The position numbers were made by a program, and so were the translations under genes. Positions 1 through 5,540 of a stretch of DNA of 5,582 nucleotides are shown piece by piece; position 1 is the first letter of the stretch; every line of letters starts with the position of its first letter. A model generated the notes under the pieces. It saw only the letters and a program-made list of their open reading frames with translations. It did no database searches and had not been told where the DNA came from. The stretch comes from an uncultured Bacteroidales bacterium (GTDB lineage Bacteria; Bacteroidota; Bacteroidia; Bacteroidales; Paludibacteraceae): contig CAMFEN010000081.1 of the NCBI GenBank assembly GCA_945949375.1, forward strand, positions 1-5,582. The letters are read 5' to 3'.

Positions 1-2475
1 TTCCTCACCGGCTACAGGGATAATCTGTTGCGGAGCGGCTTCGCCGTCGTTCACCTGCTCGGTACCGATGGTGGTGTAAGAAGTCGGCCAAGGATTAGCA
101 CAGTTCCAATAGGTAACCGTCCAAGTCTTGTCGTCCTCGCCATAGAGAGCGGTGATGTCCACGTCGGCTGTAATAGTGGTGTAGGGTTTGTCCCAGCCTA
201 CGAAATGGTAACCGCTTACCTCGGGCGCAACAGGAGGCACAGCATTTTCGCCCTCGTTGATGAGCGTGTCTAATAGTAGCGGCGAGCCGTCCTTGCCATA
301 GAAACGAACTTTGTATTGCGGAACCTCCGGCAGATCCTTCCATTGTGCGGTGAAACCGATGATGTTGTCACCTACAGCCGGTACATGCAGGTACGCGTCG
401 TCTGCGTAATCAGTCTTCCAAGCCTGCCAGCCGAGGAAGATAGCGTTCTCCTGAGTCGGGTCTTCCGGCATCGTAACCGAACCACCGCAAGGCACTACCT
501 CGCCGTAGTAGCCATTCAACTTAGCAAAGCCTTCTGCCGTGAAATCCAACTGCTGCGGATAGCCGTTGCCAAAGACGCCATCGAAGACAACCAATTTCTC
601 TGATACGTTTATGCTAATGGTATCCAATTCACCCAGGCCGATGATGAACGCATTACCTTCCTCGTCAACGCCATTTTCCACGCGGCGGTCAGGATAGAGT
701 AGACGACCGAAAGAGAAACAACCGCCGTCTGCGCCGTTGATGCTATATAGACGCACGGTGTCGTTATAGCCTGCAGGGATGAAGATCTTCTGCTCGCCCA
801 TGTTGAAATCGCCTGCCGTGTTCTCTACAAACAGCGCATCCATCTCCGGTGCATTGATGAACAGCGGATAGTAGATGTCTATCTCCCAAGGATCGCTATA
901 AATCGTCTGACCTGCGATAAACATGATGAAACGAACCGCCATCTTACGCTGGAACGGGTTGATATACGAGTTGTTAGGATAGTAACATACGTTGATGGTC
1001 TGGTCGAAGAACTGCTCTTTGTTTGGTGTGGTGTATTCCGCTACCGTAATATGACCGTTTTTCTGCCAGAGATAGTCCTGTGCGTTATTGTCCCATAAAG
1101 CGGTCTCGTAAGCGATTGTTGCGTTGGTAGCAGCAAAAACATCGGCGGTGAAGGTCAACTGATCGCCCACCATTGCGCGGGTTAAATTTTGTGTGAAACC
1201 TTCTGCGGGATAGACTACATTATCGTGGTTCGAAATATAAGCATCAAACCAATATGTGTTACCGATGTCGTATTTAGCGATCACGGACATGTTCTTGTGT
1301 ACGTTCGTCAGGTCTTGGCTCCAACCGATGAAGGTGTAGGTGCTGTATGTCGGGTTAGCCGGAGCCTCGGAAGTAGCATCTGCGCCGCACTCTACCTCAA
1401 CGGTCTTCAGCAACGTATAGTCCGCATTGAGGAACTTGACGGTGTAGGTAGGAGTAATTAAAGTTTCTACAACAGGGCAAGCAGGCATCGTAATTTCAAT
1501 ATAACCATTACCTTTGTCTTTTTGAACTACTTGCATATCGCTTTCAAATAGATACGAACGACAGTCGGCAGGTTTTGAAAGAGTTATCTTTTCTCCTGCT
1601 TTGTAGTTATAACTTGAATTCCCATTGTCCCATGTGTAACTATAATAGGGTTGCCCGTGAAATACAACGGAGGTATCTTTCATGTTTGAACTGCTAATGA
1701 CCAACCGATAATATAAATCACCTGAAGTCCCAATAGCAAAGGAAGGCGTGTACTCCAATTCAACTCCATTACGAGCATCTGTTGCCCCTATAGTGCCTTG
1801 TTTAACGCTATTCCAGTTGGACTTATTCTTGCTAAATTCCCATTTATATGTATAACCCTCTACACTCAGCACTTCTGCTTTGAGAGTTTGTGTTGAGCCA
1901 TACAGCATAACACGAGCATCTTCGTTTTCTTCCACATAAGAGGTATATGACAATTTCTGTATGCCTGTTGGAAGAATGGCATCAATATAGTTATTGAAAC
2001 CCATATTAGCAAATGTATTTCCTTCGTATTGTAGCCAATCGCCTGGGTTTAAATTATTTTCGTATTCGCCTTGTACAAAAATACGAATATCTGCATATCC
2101 ATTTTTGTAACACGTAGAAATCAAATCACTATTGCCGTAACTAATGGCACCTAAATTAAACTCCTGTTGTCCTCCTTTCGAAAGTTTTGAAGGAGTACGG
2201 TTTTGGGCAATTATTTGATAGTTTCCATACACATACTGACCCGGACTCAGCCTTACGCATGCTCCCGGTGTATTATACCAAATGCTTATCTTATAGCGAC
2301 GATTCAACGATCTATCAGTATGAAAAACATCGTTAAAGGATAAATTGTTAGTATTGGGGTCGAAATGAATACTTTTCATGTACACTGGTACAGGAATTGA
2401 GTCAATGCAATCCGCCCATGCTGAACTTGTAGCCATAAAGGCTGCAATAATAAACAAAAAGAATTTTTTTCTCAT
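1..2475 (-). CDS. Large secreted modular protein with Ig-like and Listeria-Bacteroides (InlB B-type) repeats, 3' end beyond the window
   Basis: Hand translation from the ATG at 2475-2473 gives 825 codons with no stop down to base 1, so the protein is longer than what is seen. Residues 1-21 are a signal peptide: basic MRKK, a hydrophobic core, and an A-W-A signal peptidase I site before D22. Residues 22-185 are an unrecognised, probably beta-rich region. Residues about 186-265 resemble an Ig-like module (YKWEFS, W, YYRLVIS pattern). Listeria-Bacteroides repeats follow: residues 344-402 (FIGW at 382-385, ending IAKY) and 721-779 (FVGW at 758-761). A divergent copy spans 626-712 (FLGW at 680-683, ending TAQW), and another begins at about 786 and is cut by the edge. 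Residues 403-625 are not recognised. Such proteins are exported and often surface-attached; an adhesin or matrix role is inference. The start has no Shine-Dalgarno sequence, as is usual in Bacteroidota. I found no TAnnTTTG promoter in the 129 bases upstream, so it may be read through from the 517-residue gene. Confidence 0.88.
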   Translation of the reverse strand, partial: MRKKFFLFIIAAFMATSSAWADCIDSIPVPVYMKSIHFDPNTNNLSFNDVFHTDRSLNRRYKISIWYNTPGACVRLSPGQYVYGNYQIIAQNRTPSKLSKGGQQEFNLGAISYGNSDLISTCYKNGYADIRIFVQGEYENNLNPGDWLQYEGNTFANMGFNNYIDAILPTGIQKLSYTSYVEENEDARVMLYGSTQTLKAEVLSVEGYTYKWEFSKNKSNWNSVKQGTIGATDARNGVELEYTPSFAIGTSGDLYYRLVISSSNMKDTSVVFHGQPYYSYTWDNGNSSYNYKAGEKITLSKPADCRSYLFESDMQVVQKDKGNGYIEITMPACPVVETLITPTYTVKFLNADYTLLKTVEVECGADATSEAPANPTYSTYTFIGWSQDLTNVHKNMSVIAKYDIGNTYWFDAYISNHDNVVYPAEGFTQNLTRAMVGDQLTFTADVFAATNATIAYETALWDNNAQDYLWQKNGHITVAEYTTPNKEQFFDQTINVCYYPNNSYINPFQRKMAVRFIMFIAGQTIYSDPWEIDIYYPLFINAPEMDALFVENTAGDFNMGEQKIFIPAGYNDTVRLYSINGADGGCFSFGRLLYPDRRVENGVDEEGNAFIIGLGELDTISINVSEKLVVFDGVFGNGYPQQLDFTAEGFAKLNGYYGEVVPCGGSVTMPEDPTQENAIFLGWQAWKTDYADDAYLHVPAVGDNIIGFTAQWKDLPEVPQYKVRFYGKDGSPLLLDTLINEGENAVPPVAPEVSGYHFVGWDKPYTTITADVDITALYGEDDKTWTVTYWNCANPWPTSYTTIGTEQVNDGEAAPQQIIPVAGEE

Positions 2476-2510
2476 AATACTTGTTGGCCGTGTTATCCTG
2501 TTGCCTCGTC

Positions 2511-2550
2511 AGTTTGAAAGTTGTTGGTTAAGTTTGAAAGTTGTTAGTTA
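2511..2550 (-). repeat. Two tandem 20-bp repeats in the leader of the large secreted gene
   Basis: Bases 2511-2530 and 2531-2550 are direct copies differing at one position (G at 2526, A at 2546). The last 18 bases of the second copy (2533-2550) recur exactly at 4171-4188, just before the other minus-strand gene. On the coding strand the shared core reads TAACTAACAACTTTCAAA. It lies 58-75 bases before the start codon here. It could be a translation-enhancing A-rich leader, a protein-binding site, or a footprint of gene duplication. Confidence 0.8.
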
Positions 2551-2568
2551 TGTTAGTTTGTTTAGTAA

Positions 2569-2595
2569 CCATGCAGGGTAATCAGCCCTGCATGG
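2569..2595 (-). terminator. 10-bp perfect hairpin between the two secreted-protein genes
   Basis: CCATGCAGGG (2569-2578) and CCCTGCATGG (2586-2595) are exact inverted repeats around a 7-base loop, starting 9 bases after the stop codon of the upstream gene. On the minus strand the hairpin is followed by TTACTAAAC rather than a clear U-run, so it is not a textbook intrinsic terminator. It may instead be a weak terminator, an mRNA 3'-end stabiliser, or a processing site that sets the ratio of the two genes. Confidence 0.5.
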
Positions 2596-2604
2596 CTGAG
2601 AAGC

Positions 2605-4158
2605 TTATCTCATTTCAACGCCTTGCGCGTTATAGATCTTGCCGTCACGCTCGATGAGGATCTGACCATCGCGGAGGAATTTATGGGTGACGGGTGACGG
2701 GTTACCGGCTTCGGAATCCATGTTTTCGATGGATGTAACAGGGCTGGTGCCGTAGAATAGTTCGCCTTCGTAAATCAGATATTCACCCTGGTACAACTGA
2801 CAAACAATGCGGTAATACTCTTGGTCGTCGAGAGACCGGTTGAACTCCACGTAGTTGTTAGCCCAAGTGGAAGACGGGTCTTCAATCGTAGCAATATTGT
2901 CCCATTCCTGCGTTGTTTTGTTTCGTTGGTAGAGGTTGCAAAGCCGTTTGTAGGTCAGGTTTATCGGTTGATCCCAAATCACTTTGGCGGTTGAGGCTCT
3001 TCCAACCTGCATATTCTGCAGCGGCAGGACAGCTGCCTCGCCTTCGACCGTCATCAGTTCGCTCTTGAACGCCACCTCGTTGTAATAGTAATCCCTTACA
3101 CCGGCCGAGAAAGAATACTTGCGTCCCGGGAAAAAGAGCGAGTACTCGGAGTCAAAGTCTTTGTTGTCTTTGATACTTTGTCCTCCTGATCCAAAGATGT
3201 AGTTGTCATTCTCGGTATAGACATTGACCACGCGCTCCTTTGAAGCCGCTTTCAGTTTTTCAGTCATGGTCCACCGGCATATTTTGCCGTCCCATACAGG
3301 GTTGAGCGCGGGACATTCGATCCATTGTGCATAGAGGGTGGTGTTCTGCATGAGCGAGTCTTTATCAAATTTCCAAGGAGTATTACCCTCCGCATCGGTG
3401 GACCAATAGAAGATATGGGTATTATCGATACTTTGGTTCTTATACTCGTCCGGGACAGCAGGCAGGGTTATTTTGGATTTCTTGGGAGCCGTCGTAGCTT
3501 CAGGGTTCTCAAAGAGGGTTTGGGCATTGAAGGTTACCGTGAACGTCTCCTCGATGAGCAGTTCGTCCGATATACCCCGCATGACGACATCCTCCCCCTG
3601 CAAGGCTTCGGCTACCGCGCGGTAGGTTCCCGGCGTAGTGATTGCGTCGAAAGAGATACTTTGGTTCCAACCGTTGGTAGTTTTGCGCGTAGCGATGTCG
3701 GTCCATTCATCCCCGATTTTCTTCTGGAGCGTAGCGCGGACGAAGAGATAACCGATATACCCCCACTGAACCTTACCGTTGTTGTTGAGCGCGACATCCG
3801 GCAAAACAAGGGTGTCTCTGACACCGGGAACGGTATATTCCGGGCTGACGACCTCGGCGCTATATATATCACCGGGCTTAGCATAAGCAGAGACTTTGGC
3901 ATAATAGGTTCTGCCTTTGTAGAAATTAGACGAGAAATCGTAGCTTGTCTTGACACTTGTGCCGATCGCAGAGATTTGATCACCGGATTTGGTGAACAAT
4001 GTCAAGTGAATGCCCCCGTACACACTGTCATTCGTGAGTTCGGGCAGTTCCCATCTCAGGGTGTCATTGTCCCAGTGGACATTAACAGGTGCAGGCACAG
4101 CCCAAATGGCTGTCGCGTAGCTGGCGATCATAGCCAGAGAAAGTAAAAGTTTTCGCAT
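2605..4158 (-). CDS. Secreted protein with four fibronectin-III-like modules, a Listeria-Bacteroides repeat and a short C-terminal sorting-like tail
   Basis: Complete gene, 517 residues, ATG at 4158-4156 and TAA at 2607-2605. Residues 1-20 are a signal peptide (MRK, hydrophobic core, cut after AIWA). Modules in order: A (about 21-112), B (about 115-203), a Listeria-Bacteroides repeat (about 205-279: FTVTF, PWKFD, ending TTLYAQW), A' (about 282-372) and B' (about 376-470). A and A' share WD and RW pairs (29-36 and 289-296). B and B' share EW..IAT (151-157 and 418-424) and YR followed by QGE (179-189 and 449-459). The modules look fibronectin-III-like in length and strand pattern, but I could not confirm this by profile search. 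The final 25 residues (KFLRDGQ..., ERDGK, YNAQG) resemble short C-terminal tails common on Bacteroidales secreted proteins and faintly recall type IX secretion sorting domains. The role is probably extracellular; the ligand is unknown. It is transcribed towards the large secreted gene, 129 bases away, and sits behind a long structured leader that contains a terminator. Confidence 0.92.
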   Translation of the reverse strand: MRKLLLSLAMIASYATAIWAVPAPVNVHWDNDTLRWELPELTNDSVYGGIHLTLFTKSGDQISAIGTSVKTSYDFSSNFYKGRTYYAKVSAYAKPGDIYSAEVVSPEYTVPGVRDTLVLPDVALNNNGKVQWGYIGYLFVRATLQKKIGDEWTDIATRKTTNGWNQSISFDAITTPGTYRAVAEALQGEDVVMRGISDELLIEETFTVTFNAQTLFENPEATTAPKKSKITLPAVPDEYKNQSIDNTHIFYWSTDAEGNTPWKFDKDSLMQNTTLYAQWIECPALNPVWDGKICRWTMTEKLKAASKERVVNVYTENDNYIFGSGGQSIKDNKDFDSEYSLFFPGRKYSFSAGVRDYYYNEVAFKSELMTVEGEAAVLPLQNMQVGRASTAKVIWDQPINLTYKRLCNLYQRNKTTQEWDNIATIEDPSSTWANNYVEFNRSLDDQEYYRIVCQLYQGEYLIYEGELFYGTSPVTSIENMDSEAGNPSPVTHKFLRDGQILIERDGKIYNAQGVEMR

Positions 4159-4170
4159 GATTTTTGTTGT

Positions 4171-4188
4171 TTTGAAAGTTGTTAGTTA
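4171..4188 (-). repeat. Leader copy of the shared 18-base element
   Basis: This is an exact copy of bases 2533-2550. It lies 13-30 bases before the start codon of the 517-residue gene and is followed on the coding strand by an A-rich stretch (ACAACAAAAATC) up to the ATG. Bacteroidota initiate on A-rich, unstructured leaders without a Shine-Dalgarno sequence, so this position fits a translation-initiation role. Sharing it with the neighbouring secreted gene suggests common control or common ancestry. Confidence 0.7.
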
Positions 4189-4243
4189 TAATTTATTATT
4201 GTTATCAAAATCATTTTACATATTTTCGCCGGTCAGCGTATAT

Positions 4244-4284
4244 AAACAAAAAGGCAGCGCATAGCCATAAAGCCATGCACCGCC
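4244..4284 (-). terminator. Strong intrinsic terminator or attenuator inside the leader
   Basis: On the minus strand, GGCGGTGCATGGC (4284-4272) pairs with GCTATGCGCTGCC (4265-4253) over 13 positions, three of them G-U, around a 6-base loop. It is followed directly by TTTTTGTTT (4252-4244). A GC-rich stem plus a U-run is the standard rho-independent form. It lies about 210 bases after the predicted transcription start and 86 bases before the start codon of the 517-residue gene. It must therefore end a small RNA or act as an on/off switch for that gene. Confidence 0.75.
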
Positions 4285-4496
4285 CATTATTAGCGTTGCT
4301 ACATCTTTAACACCCGTTGTATTACCATTCGCGGTATAAAACCGAGATGCTACGTGGGGGGGGTAACTGTCTGATTTACTGCGTATTGCATAAGTTTCTA
4401 CTCTATAAAAAAACTTGTTTTAATCTCTCACGCGAGCAGATATAACACTATCGCGCTCGTCTTTTGTTCAGAAATCTTCGTGCGGTCATAAATAAT
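4244..4496 (-). ncRNA. Candidate small RNA or riboswitch-like leader, about 250 nt
   Basis: The segment runs from the predicted start site (4496) to the end of the terminator U-run (4244). On the minus strand I see four local helices. The first (4433-4459) has CGAGC/GCTCG outside and GATA/TATC inside. The second has AAGTTT (4416-4411) pairing with AAACTT (4397-4392). The third is a small CGGT-ACCG hairpin (4332-4344). The fourth is the terminator. Between helices two and three lies a run of eight C (4363-4356). I do not recognise it as a named RNA family and make no family claim. The alternative is that part of it is a broken short coding sequence: a frame from 4391 stops after 13 residues, but with one more C in the run it would extend to 58 residues, ending at 4216. 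Confidence 0.5.
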
Positions 4497-4502
4497 CTGC
4501 CG

Positions 4503-4532
4503 CAAAGATACAACCTTTTTTTAAAAAAACAA
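4503..4532 (-). promoter_or_regulatory. Bacteroides-type promoter, leftward
   Basis: On the minus strand the -33 TTG is at 4532-4530, followed by 19 bases and a -7 box TATCTTTG at 4510-4503, an exact match to TAnnTTTG. The predicted start is near 4496. It drives the candidate RNA and, when the terminator is passed, the 517-residue gene. The spacer is a T-run followed by an A-run, which may bend the DNA. Direct repeats abut the -33 element on its upstream side. Confidence 0.8.
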
Positions 4533-4575
4533 TACGTAAAAACTCGTAAAAAATAATACGTAAAAACTCGTAAAA
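4531..4575. repeat. Two 21-bp direct repeats abutting the leftward promoter
   Basis: Bases 4531-4551 and 4555-4575 are identical, with a period of 24. Each holds two CGTAAAA heptamers 10 bases apart, so heptamers start at 4535, 4545, 4559 and 4569 (spacings 10, 14, 10). The array begins inside the -33 TTG of the leftward promoter and extends upstream of it. That is the usual place for an activator's operators or an UP-like element. Near-helical spacing of the heptamers would place them on one face of the DNA. Confidence 0.75.
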
Positions 4576-4726
4576 TTGCCTATTACGAAAAATAACCATC
4601 GGCGAAGGCACCGACATCTGCTCCTCAACAACGGCACATGGAAATGCATCCGCGGCAGTTATGTGCAATATGTAGAGTGATTTATCCGCAAAAATCGCAG
4701 ATTTCTGTCATTTTTGAACGATTTTA
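4576..4726. other. Divergent intergenic stretch without a supported gene
   Basis: The stretch lies between the two promoters. Its middle (about 4589-4664) is clearly richer in G+C than the A/T-rich flanks. Bases 4597-4612 form a short hairpin (TCGGCG and CACCGA with one G-U pair, four-base loop), followed on the minus strand by TTATTTTTCG, a weak terminator-like pattern. A 60-codon minus-strand frame (4486-4668) crosses it, but that frame also runs through the direct repeats and the promoter, so I do not call it. The island may be a gene remnant or part of another RNA. Confidence 0.35.
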
Positions 4727-4758
4727 TTTGCATAATTCATAAAAATGCAGTACTTTTG
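4727..4758 (+). promoter_or_regulatory. Bacteroides-type promoter for the Fic gene
   Basis: TTTG at 4727-4730, 20 bases, then TACTTTTG at 4751-4758, an exact TAnnTTTG box. The predicted start is near 4765, giving a 41-base leader before the ATG at 4806. It has the same type and spacing as the leftward promoter, so both probably use the primary Bacteroidota sigma factor. Confidence 0.8.
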
Positions 4759-4761
4759 CAC

Positions 4762-4791
4762 TTAAATGGTTACACTACTGTAACCTTTTAA
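4762..4791. promoter_or_regulatory. Operator-like palindrome over the Fic transcription start
   Basis: GGTTACA (4768-4774) and TGTAACC (4779-4785) are exact inverted repeats around CTAC. Beyond one T/T mismatch on each side the symmetry continues with TTAAA (4762-4766) and TTTAA (4787-4791), giving 12 paired positions in 30 bases. It begins four bases after the -7 box and covers the predicted start site, the classic position for a repressor. A hairpin in the 5' leader RNA is the other reading, though the predicted start near 4765 would cut off its first bases. The bound protein is unknown; autoregulation by the Fic protein or a partner is inference. Confidence 0.65.
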
Positions 4792-4805
4792 TCGAAAATT
4801 GAATT

Positions 4806-5540
4806 ATGAAGCAAGTCAGTTTTAAGAAAGCAATCAAAGCATGGCAGGGGATTCAACCTGTCTCTGACAGAGACCGCGAGAGGCTCAGCCGCCGTTTTAC
4901 AATCGACTACAACTACAACAGCAACCATATTGAGGGCAACACTCTGACGTATGGACAAACGGAATTGTTACTGCTCTTTGGTAAGGTTATCGGTGAAGCG
5001 GAGTTCCGCGACTGCGAAGAGATGAAAGCCAGCAATGTCGGGCTAAAGATGATGTTATCGGAAGCGACGGAAAACAAGCAACCGCTGACCCAGAACTTCA
5101 TCCGCACACTGCACAAGACCTTATTACGCGAGGATTACACCGTCTATCGCAACCTGCCCGGAGGCATGCAAACGAGCTACACTATCCATGCCGGGCAATA
5201 CAAGACGCGCCCGAATAGTGTCATCACGCGCTACGGGGACCGCTTTGAATACGCCTCGCCGGAAGAAACGCCTGCTTTGATGACTGACCTCGTGGACTGG
5301 TATAATCAAGTAGAGATAGAGGGCAAATTATCACCTATCGACTTGGCGATACTATTCCACTACCGCTATATACGCATTCACCCCTTTGAGGACGGCAACG
5401 GACGTATTGCGCGACTGATGGTCAATTATATTCTGTCTCGCCATGGCTATCCTATGATTGTGGTCCGCAGCCGCCTCAAACAAGCTTATCTGGAAGCGCT
5501 TCATCAGGCAGACTTGACCGTGGGGCCTGTCCCGAGTTAG
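4806..5540 (+). CDS. Class II Fic family protein (predicted AMP transferase), ended early by an amber stop
   Basis: The frame has 244 residues before TAG. The Fic family transfers AMP (sometimes other nucleotide-derived groups) from ATP to hydroxyl side chains of target proteins. The catalytic motif is H192-P-F-E-D-G-N-G-R200 with R203, matching HPFx(D/E)GNGR in full. The N-terminal inhibitory motif is S39-N-H-I-E43-G, matching (S/T)xxxE(G/N) and placing it in class II, where the glutamate blocks productive ATP binding in the same chain. The segment around 125-165 (HAGQYKTRP...ASPEETPALM, then DWYN) fits the flap region and following helix of the family. Relatives usually run past 300 residues and end in a winged-helix domain. 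Here the frame stops just after VGPVPS, and the downstream codons still read as Fic. The core and active site are complete, so a truncated protein could be active, but the C-terminal domain would be lost. It has its own promoter and an operator-like palindrome. The target protein is not predictable from sequence. Confidence 0.9.
   Translation: MKQVSFKKAIKAWQGIQPVSDRDRERLSRRFTIDYNYNSNHIEGNTLTYGQTELLLLFGKVIGEAEFRDCEEMKASNVGLKMMLSEATENKQPLTQNFIRTLHKTLLREDYTVYRNLPGGMQTSYTIHAGQYKTRPNSVITRYGDRFEYASPEETPALMTDLVDWYNQVEIEGKLSPIDLAILFHYRYIRIHPFEDGNGRIARLMVNYILSRHGYPMIVVRSRLKQAYLEALHQADLTVGPVPS

Noticed and set aside
28..603. Short frames on both strands near the left edge
   Set aside because: They overlap the continuous 825-codon minus-strand frame with Listeria-Bacteroides repeats, so they are shadows.
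1189..1461. 90-codon plus-strand frame
   Set aside because: Antisense to the large secreted gene across one of its clearest repeats (residues 344-402).
2378..2581. 67-codon plus-strand frame
   Set aside because: Covers the signal-peptide region of the large gene in antisense and the intergenic repeats and hairpin; no promoter or family signal.
3612..3983. 123-codon minus-strand frame
   Set aside because: Out-of-frame shadow within the 517-residue gene; serine/arginine-rich translation without any domain pattern.
3325..4146. 273-codon plus-strand frame
   Set aside because: Lies wholly antisense to the 517-residue secreted protein, which has a signal peptide and recognisable modules. The antisense translation shows no family features.
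4531..4575. CRISPR array
   Set aside because: Only two copies with a 3-base gap; there are no spacers, so this is a tandem direct repeat.
4486..4668. 60-codon minus-strand frame upstream of the leftward promoter
   Set aside because: It runs through the 21-bp repeats, which give a repeated FYEFLRI translation, and through the promoter itself, and has no recognisable domain.
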